Assembly: GCA_030606585.1 (NCBI GenBank)
Contig: JAUWGD010000055.1
Span: forward strand, 1 to 10,325
Reading direction: 5' to 3'
DNA length: 10,325 nucleotides
Source of the DNA: Dehalococcoidales bacterium
GTDB taxonomy: Bacteria; Chloroflexota; Dehalococcoidia; Dehalococcoidales; RBG-16-60-22
Positions 1 to 6,964 of the stretch are shown one piece after another; positions within the stretch are counted from its first letter, which is position 1, and every line of letters begins with the position of its first letter. Position numbers and translations under genes: made by a program. The notes under the pieces are model-generated. The model was not told where the DNA came from. It did not search any database and saw only the letters and a program-made list of their open reading frames with translations.

Positions 1-1683
1 ATTACCGCCGGCGCTATCGTACCCCTCCACCTGCACCCGGTTCGTTTGCATCGCTCCCAAGGCGTACCTGCCTTCTTTAAGAGGGTGGGCGCTGCCGTAA
101 CTGTACACAGAGGTATCGGACGATAACGGATTGACGATATAAGCCGTGTTACCCTCTATAAAAAGCACATCGGGAACAAAGGAGAGCAGTTTCCGGATAA
201 CCGCCCGGCCGTCATTATCCGGGCTTACCGTGAAATCCGGGTAAAAACCGGTTATCACCGACGACTGCGTTATCGCTTCGAGCTTCAGGCCTGCCCTGGC
301 CAGTATCATGGCGATAATTTCCTTAACATTGAAGTCATCGGAGGTCCTGTTCCAGCGGAACTGGTGCCGGGCTCTCCAGTCGCTCAGTGCCCCCCAACCG
401 TCCCGGGTATACAGCACCAGACTGGCTCTACCACCGGAACTCGTATGCTCGAAGGACCCTATTTGAAAACTCTGACCGGCGCTGTACTCGTTACCGGCGG
501 TGGTCACGTAGCCGGGACTGAATTCCAGATGGCAGCCGATATCGAGGCTGGTCAGGTCGCCCTGCCCCGGCGAAGCGTATCTCCCGTCGTCGTTCTTCAG
601 TTCCACCGTTAAAGCGCCCGTCGTCTCCCCAAGCTCCTGTCTGACACCGACAACGTCCGCTGTCAGGTCGAGGCTCTGCGCATCCAGGGAAGCCCTCCAG
701 ACGCCGTCGGGACTGGCAAGCCAGCCGTAATCGCCGTGGTGCGCCATGGCGAGGCCGTATTCCGATGATAAATTGAACGGCGCAGGTTCCCGCCAAAGCC
801 CGTCGACAAAGTCCGTGCCGGGGACGGAATGCGACCGGTAAGGCCGGCTGTAGGCTTCGGTGCCGGTGAATTTTTCGATAAAGAAACAGCGATAAACGTC
901 CTGCTTGTCCAGGAAAGGCTGGCGGTACTCGAAATCGCCGCCGGACGGCGCCGAGGCGAGTTCCTTTAGCACCGACCATGTTCCGGCGGTAACATCGCCG
1001 CCGTCTCCGTAAACCAGGCTCCACAGCTTGTAGTTCCCCGCCGTGTCTTTCCCGGTTACCAATAAATTCCAGTCGTTATTATAAGCGCAGGCTGCGCCGG
1101 ATAAATCGCCGGTGGTCTTGCCCCAGGCTGCCTTGTTCTGCCACTGACCGCTGATATTCTTCTTCACGTAAAGCGTCGACTGGTCGGCGAAGAAGATAGC
1201 CAGGTCGCCGTTGGGCTTATAGGCTGCCGCCAGGCCGTAAATGGCTGTCGTCGGCGTGTAATCGACGAGTTCGGGACTGCCCCAGGTGACACCATTGTCC
1301 ATGCTCTTGATGCGCCTGATTTCACGGTTTGACTTTATCCAGAATATCGATCCCTCGGCCCCCAGCGAAGCCGCCGCCACCACAACGGCGTTGTACTGGC
1401 CGGTGTAAGTCCACTGGCTGAAATCGCTCTCCGGGCCGGGATTTCCGACTCTCTGTCGGTACAGCTTCCGCGAATCGGCGGGCAGGGTTGTCCTGGCCCT
1501 GACAAGAGAGCCGTCGCCGGGCATGGTCAGGGCATGAAAGTAGTCGTCCTCGGAGCCGTCGTACAGCCTTTCCCAGTCCTGCCTGACCACCCCGGCAATC
1601 TTGTTGAAGGCCTCGATTTTGACGTAAGGAATCGCTGTATCCTGCTTCTGGGCGGCTAACAGTGTCGATGTCAGTTCACGCAT
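1..1683 (-). CDS. Phage tail/baseplate protein with Asp-box propeller-like region and hub-like C-terminal part (partial, runs off left edge)
   Basis: The frame is open without a stop from an ATG at 1683 to position 1, giving 561 residues with the C-terminus missing. Residues about 50-335 are rich in Trp, Tyr and Gly in short beta-strand-like blocks. They include one clear Asp-box, SMDNGVTW (residues 127-134), the signature of BNR/sialidase-type beta-propellers. From about residue 340 the character changes to a region like baseplate hub or late-control-D proteins of tailed phages: paired beta segments, the helix NVKEIIAMILARAGL (452-466), then VIRKLLSFVPDVLFIEGNTAYIV (495-517, quoted in parts: VIRKLLSFVPD and VLFIEGNTAYIV). 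It probably works in the tail tip, where it may touch the host surface. The start overlaps the stop of the upstream membrane protein by 8 bp (ATGCGTGA), which implies translational coupling. That it is coding is certain from length and codon pattern; the role is an inference from domain style. It could instead be a tail fibre or spike. Confidence 0.8.
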   Translation of the reverse strand, partial: MRELTSTLLAAQKQDTAIPYVKIEAFNKIAGVVRQDWERLYDGSEDDYFHALTMPGDGSLVRARTTLPADSRKLYRQRVGNPGPESDFSQWTYTGQYNAVVVAAASLGAEGSIFWIKSNREIRRIKSMDNGVTWGSPELVDYTPTTAIYGLAAAYKPNGDLAIFFADQSTLYVKKNISGQWQNKAAWGKTTGDLSGAACAYNNDWNLLVTGKDTAGNYKLWSLVYGDGGDVTAGTWSVLKELASAPSGGDFEYRQPFLDKQDVYRCFFIEKFTGTEAYSRPYRSHSVPGTDFVDGLWREPAPFNLSSEYGLAMAHHGDYGWLASPDGVWRASLDAQSLDLTADVVGVRQELGETTGALTVELKNDDGRYASPGQGDLTSLDIGCHLEFSPGYVTTAGNEYSAGQSFQIGSFEHTSSGGRASLVLYTRDGWGALSDWRARHQFRWNRTSDDFNVKEIIAMILARAGLKLEAITQSSVITGFYPDFTVSPDNDGRAVIRKLLSFVPDVLFIEGNTAYIVNPLSSDTSVYSYGSAHPLKEGRYALGAMQTNRVQVEGYDSAGGN

Positions 1684-1957
1684 CGTCGCCCCCCAGCCTC
1701 CCGGACGGACGGGCGTCATCTTTTTGACCGGTGATATATTTTGTCCCCCAGAAAAGGTGCCCGGCAATATAGCCCAGGGCAAATACAAGGAGAAGCCAGA
1801 AGATTAACTCCCAGAACCAGTGCCCGAGCAAGGCGCCTGCGGCTACTAACCCGATAATCCAGAGCCCTTCCAGCCTGTGCCAGGTATCCCGTAGAATATA
1901 TGTCCAGGGACGTCCACCGACCTTCTTCCAGATGGCTTTATAAATGGATTTATTCAT
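1676..1957 (-). CDS. Small two-helix membrane protein of the phage cluster (holin-like or tail-associated)
   Basis: The product has 93 residues. A basic, Trp-containing N-terminus (KAIWKKVGGRPWTYILRDTW) is followed by two hydrophobic segments at about 32-47 and 50-70, separated by a short HWFWE turn. A charged tail ends in Gly, Asp and Ala. The topology is thus a helical hairpin with both ends on the same side of the membrane. A Shine-Dalgarno-like AAGGGTGAGG stands directly before the ATG. The gene lies 28 bp after the connector-like gene and overlaps the tail gene by 8 bp, so it belongs to the same transcript. Size and topology fit a class II holin, but no lysis enzyme lies beside it. Other possibilities are a tail-associated membrane pore or a superinfection-exclusion protein. 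I do not recognise a specific family. Confidence 0.7.
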   Translation of the reverse strand: MNKSIYKAIWKKVGGRPWTYILRDTWHRLEGLWIIGLVAAGALLGHWFWELIFWLLLVFALGYIAGHLFWGTKYITGQKDDARPSGRLGGDDA

Positions 1958-1985
1958 GCCTCACCCTTTCTTATACAGCGGGTCA

Positions 1986-2618
1986 CTAAGGGCCGTAATC
2001 TGTCGTCTTCGAGACAATCGGATAGTACGGACGGTAGAGGGTGCTCACCCTGACACGGTTCCTCCGCCCCAGCCTCCTCAGCTCCTGCCGGAAATACCTC
2101 AGCTTCCGGTTGCCCCAGTCGAGGAACTCCTTCGGCGCCACCGTCCCGCCGACATTGACCCGGTTGACCGCATAGACCGCCCACTCCACCGCGGCATAGC
2201 CGCCGGCCCCGCTCGCAATCAGGTCTTCGTGCTGTGCGGGGATGGTGGAACCACTGCCATCGAGGGTATGGAGCTTACCATAGTATATATAGGAGTTTGA
2301 GCCGTCGGGCACCTCATCTCCCAGGACAGTCAGCGTATCACCCCACAGGGAAAAAGGCTGGTATCTCTTGGGAAACCTGTCAGCCGGGTACTCCACGGCC
2401 TCCACCATAACCCTATCGGTTACGGTAGATATATCCAGCTCCCTCGAGCCCGATGTCGTGGCTTTGGTCGCCTTCTGCTCGTAAGGTATTCCCTCGGAGA
2501 ACTCCTTAACAGCGTGAGCGATATGCCGGCTCAACTCGTCATCGGTCCAGCGGTAGTTATTGCTGTCCTCGTCGTGCAGGTCACGCCTCACTATGGCTCT
2601 CATATCAGTTAAGTTCAT
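1986..2618 (-). CDS. Phage head-tail connector/adaptor-like protein
   Basis: The product has 210 residues. The N-terminus (MNLTDMRAIVRRDLHDED, then YRWTDDELSRHIAHAVKEFS at about 22-41) has the layout of the gp6/gp15-like connector group: a helix, a short loop with 'W(T/S)D.EL', and a second amphipathic helix. A beta-rich middle section follows (about 55-125). A C-terminal helical part then contains many aromatic and Arg residues (EFLDWGNRKLRYFRQELRRL). Such proteins form a ring under the portal that closes the head and docks the tail. The start is supported by TAAGGAGCGG a few bases before the ATG. Position between head genes and tail genes agrees with the role. Assignment is by pattern rather than by an invariant motif, so a tail terminator or other adaptor is possible. 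Confidence 0.65.
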   Translation of the reverse strand: MNLTDMRAIVRRDLHDEDSNNYRWTDDELSRHIAHAVKEFSEGIPYEQKATKATTSGSRELDISTVTDRVMVEAVEYPADRFPKRYQPFSLWGDTLTVLGDEVPDGSNSYIYYGKLHTLDGSGSTIPAQHEDLIASGAGGYAAVEWAVYAVNRVNVGGTVAPKEFLDWGNRKLRYFRQELRRLGRRNRVRVSTLYRPYYPIVSKTTDYGP

Positions 2619-2630
2619 AGTTACCGCTCC

Positions 2631-2789
2631 TTACAGCTTTTTTACTTCCAGCCTGTCCAGCCTGGTGCAGGGCAGCCCTTCGTCGTGCCGGCATAGCTCC
2701 AGGTCGCAGAAGGAAATCTCCTCATTGGCCTCACCCTCATTGATACCTCTATTTTGTCGCCAGGTATTTACACTGGATTTCTTGAGGGT
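2631..2789 (-). pseudogene. Possible broken small gene with a Cys-containing C-terminus
   Basis: Between the LamG gene and the connector gene, one minus-strand frame stays open for 52 codons and ends at a TAA (2631-2633) directly before the connector's ribosome binding site, where a normal gene would end. Its last 27 residues, SFCDLELCRHDEGLPC then TRLDRLEVKKL, look like real protein, with three Cys and a charged tail. However, the frame has no ATG, GTG or TTG, and its first part overlaps the 3' end of the LamG gene. The only well-placed ATG (2740, behind AGAGGT) opens another frame that gives an Arg/Trp/Gly-rich 32-residue peptide without protein character. The best reading is a small gene that lost its 5' part, or that carries a one-base frameshift near 2715. 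It could also be chance. Confidence 0.3.
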
Positions 2790-3396
2790 TTAAGGAGCGG
2801 TTATACCACCAGCACTCCCCTATAATACCGTCCAATGTCTGGGACTGGTCAGGACTATTACAGATGGTCATGTCCGCTCCCGAATCGTCAATCAGAGTGC
2901 CGACTCCCTGGGTATGGTTGTCATACCCTGTGACCTCTTGCCCGTTTATGTAAATATCTATCAGTAAATCTGACATGGTAGCCCCTATCAGATTCCATAC
3001 GTTTGCGGGTACGGCATCTGTCGTGTATCCTTTTGCATCGATATTGTCGGTGAGCCTTTTCAAGAAGAGTTTTCCCGCCGGGTTTACATAGAGATAAAAG
3101 GCGGAGACATTCTTTTCAAATATCCTGGTAGCCGTGGCTTCTCCGTAACCCGCGTTGAACTTTATCCAGAAAAGACAGGTGAAAGACGCAAGGTTATCAA
3201 TTGATGCCTGGTGAGGAACAACAATCTTACCATCTGCTCCGTTAAAGTGCCTGCCATCCGACCCCCAGTCAGCACTGGTTACGGTACATAAATGCCCGTA
3301 AGCATCTCCGGACATGATAAAACCGCCATCCTTCTTATACAGGGGTAAATATAGCACCAGGCTTGGGTCATAGATAAAGTTCACTTTACACCTCAC
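2749..3396 (-). CDS. LamG / concanavalin A-like jelly-roll domain protein in the phage structural operon
   Basis: The product has 215 residues, almost entirely one LamG-type (concanavalin A-like lectin/glucanase) sandwich. Visible hallmarks are LVLYLPLY (13-20), HFNGADGKIVVP (50-61), SFTCLFWIKF (71-80), the strand pair around YLYVNPAGKLFLK (101-113), DIYINGQEV (147-155), and the closing IIGECWWYNRSLNPQEIQ (191-208), which matches the usual 'G.id..r.ynr.Ls..EI' ending. These domains bind glycans or act as protein-protein modules. In phages they sit on tail fibres or decorate the head. It starts with GTG in a 4-bp GTGA overlap with the previous gene. A second GTG at 3384, better spaced behind GAGGTG, is an alternative start four codons in. 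There is no signal peptide, as expected for a virion protein. Domain call is strong; virion location is inferred. Confidence 0.8.
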   Translation of the reverse strand: MRCKVNFIYDPSLVLYLPLYKKDGGFIMSGDAYGHLCTVTSADWGSDGRHFNGADGKIVVPHQASIDNLASFTCLFWIKFNAGYGEATATRIFEKNVSAFYLYVNPAGKLFLKRLTDNIDAKGYTTDAVPANVWNLIGATMSDLLIDIYINGQEVTGYDNHTQGVGTLIDDSGADMTICNSPDQSQTLDGIIGECWWYNRSLNPQEIQCKYLATK

Positions 3397-3857
3397 GACG
3401 CCGAATAGATTACCTTAACAAAGCTTGAGCTCTTGGTCTTACCGACGGCATTCTCCCCACCGGCACCCCCCGACTTAACCATCAGCCAGACTTCAAAAGG
3501 CACCGCATCGAAGTTGGCCACCGGTTTGAAGCACCCGCTGTAGGTGTATTCCTTGTAGGTAGAGGCATCAGCCGCATATGTTACCTCAATGTGAAGGTCA
3601 ACCCAGGTGCCACCCTGGTTGCGCGCCTGCCACTTGAAAAGAACGGACTCGGAAGCGCCGCTTGACTTGACCGCGCAGGTAAGCCCGAACTCGTATTCAA
3701 GCACATCGCCCAGCGCCGGCGGAGCAATCGCCACGCTCTCTACCTCTTCATAGTCGTCAGTGGAAGTCGTGTGCTCGGCGCTCCACTGGACACCGTCCGA
3801 AGTCAGGCTACCCCGGGCAAAAGGGTGCTCTACATGTTCTACTACTGCCAGTACCAT
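3393..3857 (-). CDS. Unrecognised beta-rich phage structural protein (possible decoration or fibre protein)
   Basis: The product has 154 residues and I do not recognise a family. It begins MVLAVVEHVEHPFARGSLTSDG and has alternating hydrophobic residues with many Thr, Ser, Gly and Val. Segments such as DVLEYEFGLTCAVKSSG, VLFKWQARNQGGTWVDL and PFEVWLMVKSGG suggest a beta-sandwich. It has no signal peptide and no membrane segment. AGGAGG stands 6 bases before the ATG. It is the first gene after the major capsid gene, separated by a hairpin, and overlaps the LamG gene by 4 bp. That position often holds a head decoration protein, while the beta-sandwich character and coupling to a LamG protein would also fit a surface fibre. 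The role is inferred from position only. Confidence 0.7.
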   Translation of the reverse strand: MVLAVVEHVEHPFARGSLTSDGVQWSAEHTTSTDDYEEVESVAIAPPALGDVLEYEFGLTCAVKSSGASESVLFKWQARNQGGTWVDLHIEVTYAADASTYKEYTYSGCFKPVANFDAVPFEVWLMVKSGGAGGENAVGKTKSSSFVKVIYSAS

Positions 3858-3873
3858 AATTTACCTCCTGTAA

Positions 3874-3895
3874 GGGGGAGGGAACTCCCTCCCCC
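3874..3895 (-). terminator. Perfect 9-bp hairpin between capsid gene and next gene (stabiliser or leaky attenuator)
   Basis: The arms GGGGGAGGG (3874-3882) and CCCTCCCCC (3887-3895) are perfect complements around a 4-base loop. The hairpin lies 22 bp after the capsid stop and only a few bases before the AGGAGG of the next gene. No run of U follows on the minus-strand transcript, so it is not a classical intrinsic terminator. More likely it protects the capsid mRNA 3' end, lowers expression of the distal genes, or partly hides the downstream ribosome binding site. Confidence 0.6.
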
Positions 3896-3917
3896 GGTCT
3901 ATCTTTATGTAAAGTTT

Positions 3918-4841
3918 TTAGTCCTTGACGCCGATTAACGCCGCCGCTTTCACCGAGCTGAACAGCGCCAGCGAGACATACCACTTGACCCTGGTCCGCG
4001 AGGCGTCCTTGTTCTCCAGCGGCCCTACCGGTTCGGCCTGCAAATGCCCCGGACTGGTCAGTCCGCAGAGGGCCCCCTCCCCGAACTGCACGGCGTATAT
4101 CGTGGAGCTGGTGCCACCGGTGGTGGCCGTCTCCACGCTGCCGCTCACGACATGGGTGTCCAGAATCCAGTCGTTCGTACCGATGGGCACGCCGTCCCAG
4201 AGCTGTATGAAGTTGCCCCATTTATCCCGGTCGGTCTCGGTCATGACTCCGCCGGCCGCCCTGACCAGGGCGTTAATCTTGCGCCGTGAGCGCCGGCTCA
4301 TCAGCAGCATATCGGGCTTGCCGCCCTTGACGGCGTCGATAAGCTCATCGAGTTTGTTCAGCGTCAGCGTGGCGCCGGTAGCGCTCATGGCGATTACCTG
4401 GTCGCCGACGCTTTCGGTGTCGATGAGCATCCTCAGACCGTCGAACTGCTTGGCGTTGGTGCCGGAATCCCCGTAGATATAAGTTTCTTCGAACTTGTCC
4501 TTGAGCGCCTTGGCTTTCAGCTCGATGACCGCCGCTTCCAAGTCCTGGATATTACTGCGGGTGGACTTGAGAAAGTTGTCCACGTCGGCGTCGCCGCCCA
4601 TGATTTTCAGGTTGGCCGTTATCTGCTCGAAGGTCGGTGTGGATTCCACCCAGTCATCACCGACATCGTAAAAATCGATGCTGGGCAGGGTCTTTTCCTG
4701 GTTATAGGTCAGGCCGTTGCCCACGATTTCGACAAAGGGAAGCTGCTGGAGCACCGGTGAGTCCTTGACGATGGTCTCCACCACCCCCTGCATCAGCATA
4801 TCGTTGGACAGCTTGGCTGCCTCTTCTAAAGTTAAAGCCAT
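3918..4841 (-). CDS. Phage major capsid protein (HK97-fold type)
   Basis: The product has 307 residues, a usual length for a coat protein of the HK97 fold that uses a separate scaffold. The N-terminal helix (MALTLEEAAKLSND) leads to a VVETIVKDSPVLQQLPF segment (20-36) and a beta-turn region (GNGLTYNQEKTLPSIDF). The 'spine'-like helix follows (about 87-120, with DVDNFLKST and ELKAKALKDKFEETYIYGD). Next comes QFDGLRMLI (132-140), a motif common in such capsid proteins where the loop meets the A domain. A conserved-looking C-terminal part ends KWYVSLALFSSVKAAALIGVKD. It forms the icosahedral shell. AGGAGG lies 10 bases before the ATG. The gene follows the scaffold gene but with an unusually long 205-bp gap filled by repeats. 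Confidence is high from sequence character and the portal-scaffold-capsid order. Confidence 0.88.
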   Translation of the reverse strand: MALTLEEAAKLSNDMLMQGVVETIVKDSPVLQQLPFVEIVGNGLTYNQEKTLPSIDFYDVGDDWVESTPTFEQITANLKIMGGDADVDNFLKSTRSNIQDLEAAVIELKAKALKDKFEETYIYGDSGTNAKQFDGLRMLIDTESVGDQVIAMSATGATLTLNKLDELIDAVKGGKPDMLLMSRRSRRKINALVRAAGGVMTETDRDKWGNFIQLWDGVPIGTNDWILDTHVVSGSVETATTGGTSSTIYAVQFGEGALCGLTSPGHLQAEPVGPLENKDASRTRVKWYVSLALFSSVKAAALIGVKD

Positions 4842-4902
4842 TATTTATTTTCCTCCTGTGCGATTTTTTTATTCTGTATATTTCCGGTTATTTACTACAC
4901 CC

Positions 4903-4943
4903 GTCATTGCGAGTCCCGATGAAATCGGGGCGAAGCAATCCGT
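4903..4943. repeat. Palindromic dispersed-type repeat, 'GTCATTGCGAG' class
   Basis: This is a nested palindrome: an outer pair ATTGC (4906-4910) / GCAAT (4935-4939) and an inner pair CCCGAT (4915-4920) / ATCGGG (4924-4929) around a GAA loop. Its ends, GTCATTGCGAG and GAAGCAATC, are of the kind seen many times in intergenic DNA of Chloroflexota and several other environmental genomes. Only one copy lies in this window, so the dispersed nature is prior knowledge, not seen here. Confidence 0.65.
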
Positions 4944-4962
4944 CCACCTCTCTCACTCACCT

Positions 4963-5013
4963 GTCATTCCGGCGCAGGCTTCAGCCCGAGTTCAGCCCGA
5001 GGGCCGGAATCCA
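4963..5013. repeat. Second palindromic repeat, 'GTCATTCCGG...CCGGAATCCA' class, with tandem 11-bp core
   Basis: The arms ATTCCGGC (4966-4973) and GCCGGAAT (5003-5010) are perfect complements. Between them, TTCAGCCCGAG is repeated exactly twice in tandem (4980-4990 and 4991-5001). The element is of the small intergenic mobile-repeat type found dispersed in bacterial chromosomes. It lies 20 bp from the other repeat, and both sit between the scaffold and capsid genes. Confidence 0.65.
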
Positions 5014-5046
5014 GCCGGGAGGGGTAAAAGGTCCCGCACACTCGCG

Positions 5047-5541
5047 TCAGGACGATGAACCACCTATCGCGTACTGTATCTTCTCCCGCGCCGATAGCGC
5101 CGAAAGGTCTAACGGGGCACGCTGCGGGGCGCCGGCGGGAACTCTCGTTTTCGCCGCTTCTGCCTCCATTTCCTGCCTGACTCTTTCCATGAGCGTCCGG
5201 GCGTTTTTCAGCGATTCGTTCACTTCCTCGATACTATCCCCGGTTATCAGTTCGGCCAGGACGCCGGGGTTCGTCTCCACCACGAGTTCTTTATAAGCGG
5301 CCACCGCCTGCGGTAATGCCTTGCCGAGTTCGTCCAGCGCCCGTTTCGCTTCATCCAAGGACCGGTTCAGGTCGGCTGTTTCGCCGTCTTTACTCGCCAG
5401 CGCCTGTTCCAGCCTCATAATGGTGGCATTACGCGACTCAAGCTCGCGGGTAAGCGATTCGTTCTCCTGTTTGAGTTTTTCGTTTTCGTCTCCGTCCGCC
5501 TCGACCTCGTTATTTTTGCCCTGTTCTTTTTCCGTAACCAT
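5047..5541 (-). CDS. Phage capsid scaffolding protein
   Basis: The product has 164 residues and is very rich in Glu, Lys, Ala and Leu. Residues about 20-75 form a long predicted coiled coil (for example NEKLKQENESLTRELESRN and MRLEQALASKDG). A second helical section covers about 105-133, with a Pro/Ala/Arg linker (RVPAGAPQRAP) and a short C-terminal helix LSAREKIQYAIG before GGSSS. Such proteins guide capsid assembly and leave or are degraded afterwards; the C-terminal helix is typically the part that binds the coat protein. Its place between portal and capsid agrees. Two ATGs are adjacent behind AGGAGG. The second (5541) has better spacing (4 bases) than the first (5544, 1 base), so I use it. 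The gene starts 10-13 bp after the portal stop. No protease domain is seen. Confidence 0.82.
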   Translation of the reverse strand: MVTEKEQGKNNEVEADGDENEKLKQENESLTRELESRNATIMRLEQALASKDGETADLNRSLDEAKRALDELGKALPQAVAAYKELVVETNPGVLAELITGDSIEEVNESLKNARTLMERVRQEMEAEAAKTRVPAGAPQRAPLDLSALSAREKIQYAIGGSSS

Positions 5542-5553
5542 CATTCCTCCTGA

Positions 5554-6942
5554 TTACTCCTCAACGCCTTCCGCCCGGGACGGCACATCTCCCTCTCTCG
5601 CTCCACCCCTGGCAGACCTGGCATTAAGCTCTTTATTCATCTTTAGAATGGACTCCCTTTCTTCCAGCCATCGCGCAAACTCGTAGTCGGGGTCGCGCAC
5701 GCCGACCTCGTTCATGGCTGTCCTCCGGGAGTGTATTCCTGTCTGCACCATGACCTGCTCGCTGCCCACTTTCCTCTCCATGTCCTTGGGCAGCACCGGC
5801 CCCCACACTACCCGCAGTTGGTTATCCCCGAAGTCCTCTCCCCGGTATTTAGCCAGAAGCTTGAGAATCATCTCGTTGCGGCGGTTATACGCTGCCGTAC
5901 GGATAATCCTCTTCCGCCTGACTTTCTGGAGCAGCGGCTGCAGCTCTATTTCCAGGGCTACGCCGGACATATCCCTCTCTATGCCCCCGAAGGCGGACCG
6001 CGGCGACTCCGACAGGTCGTGTAAAACCCGGTATATCAGGTCTATATAATTAATATGTAGGTTGACGCCCCCGCCCTGCAGCAGGTCGAGCAGGTAGGCC
6101 TTGGCGTCTTCCGGGATATTCCACACCGCTCCCGGCTTGATGGCGATGTCCTCGGACTCCTCCACGTTCTCCAGCACGGCGATGGGATTCCCGGATAGTT
6201 CTAATATGCGTGACAGCTGGCTCATGGCGCGGTTGAGTTCCCGCTGGCTCTCCATTATCTGCGGCAGGTCGGAGACCCCCCAGAACTCCTTGGGCTCGCG
6301 CAGATTAGGAAAAACGATAAACGGTATAAAGCCATAGGGATTGGGCTTGGCATCAAGTAATGCGTTGTCCAGGTACAGCTCGAATTCCCTGTCCGTCCAG
6401 AGTTCCACGATGACGGCCGTCCTCTTCTGGGGCTTCACCCCGTAGACAAGCTCCACCTCCTCGGCGGACAGACGGTAGCGGGAAGCGATACGCCACACCC
6501 GGGAAACATCATCCCCGGAGCACCACGTGTAAATCCCCTGGATATCCGGCGCCGTCACCCTGACCCGCTTCTCGGCGGGGTCCCAGGTAACCTTATAGCA
6601 GGCGTCCCCCAGCACGGCGCAGTCGATCTCCGTCTCCAGGTCGAGTTGCTCCAGCTGATTGTCCCCGTACACCTTATATAGTGCTGCTTCCGCCTTTCTC
6701 GCCTTGTCTCTCGCCTCGTCCGAGTCCTCAAATGGGTCCACGGCGAAGCTGATGCCGGCCATTAAATACGACGTTATTTTCTCCACGAAGACCCTGGCAT
6801 AGTTGAAAATCAGGCGTCTTTCACCACGCCTTTCTCTCCCCTCCCACTGCACTCCGTTGTAGAAATCGAGCAGTTTTTTATAGCCCTTGAACCTTTCCGG
6901 GTCAACACGGTTCAACTGTGCGCTGATTGCTTCGTTCGCCAT
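5554..6942 (-). CDS. Phage portal protein (SPP1 gp6-like family)
   Basis: The product has 462 residues, a normal portal length. Typical features in order: N-terminal YKKLLDFYNGVQWEGRERRGERR (21-43, in parts KKLLDFYNG and QWEGRERRG), then NYARVFVEKITSYLMAGISF, a common portal block where the chain enters the wing domain. DLETEIDCAVLGDACYKV is next. GFIPFIVFPNLREPKEFWGVSDLPQIMESQRELNR, in parts PFIVFPN and EFWGVSDL, is the portal signature before the stem helix. The stem and tunnel-loop region (SPRSAFGG, MSGVALEIELQPL) follows, then a charged C-terminus. Twelve copies form the ring through which DNA is packaged. It starts 22 bp after the HTH protein with AAGGAG before the ATG. A large terminase, its usual upstream neighbour, is absent. 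I am confident of the family. Confidence 0.9.
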   Translation of the reverse strand: MANEAISAQLNRVDPERFKGYKKLLDFYNGVQWEGRERRGERRLIFNYARVFVEKITSYLMAGISFAVDPFEDSDEARDKARKAEAALYKVYGDNQLEQLDLETEIDCAVLGDACYKVTWDPAEKRVRVTAPDIQGIYTWCSGDDVSRVWRIASRYRLSAEEVELVYGVKPQKRTAVIVELWTDREFELYLDNALLDAKPNPYGFIPFIVFPNLREPKEFWGVSDLPQIMESQRELNRAMSQLSRILELSGNPIAVLENVEESEDIAIKPGAVWNIPEDAKAYLLDLLQGGGVNLHINYIDLIYRVLHDLSESPRSAFGGIERDMSGVALEIELQPLLQKVRRKRIIRTAAYNRRNEMILKLLAKYRGEDFGDNQLRVVWGPVLPKDMERKVGSEQVMVQTGIHSRRTAMNEVGVRDPDYEFARWLEERESILKMNKELNARSARGGAREGDVPSRAEGVEE

Positions 6943-6964
6943 GTCCTTTTCTCCTTAATAGTCC

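Noticed and set aside
491..1024. A 177-codon minus-strand frame within the tail gene
   Set aside because: It is out of frame with the continuous 561-codon tail gene, and its Arg-rich low-complexity product is typical of an alternative frame of GC-rich DNA.
3925..4476. A 183-codon plus-strand frame opposite the capsid gene
   Set aside because: It is the antisense shadow of a well-supported capsid gene. Its Ser/Pro/Leu-rich product has no domain character and no ribosome binding site supports it.
4842..4902. A promoter for the capsid gene in the AT-rich stretch (TATACA on the minus strand)
   Set aside because: No acceptable -35 box lies 16-18 bases upstream, so I cannot support an internal promoter.
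4980..5001. Tandem 11-bp repeat as a CRISPR remnant or iteron origin
   Set aside because: There are only two copies with no spacer, lying inside a palindromic repeat element. This is better explained as the core of a dispersed repeat.
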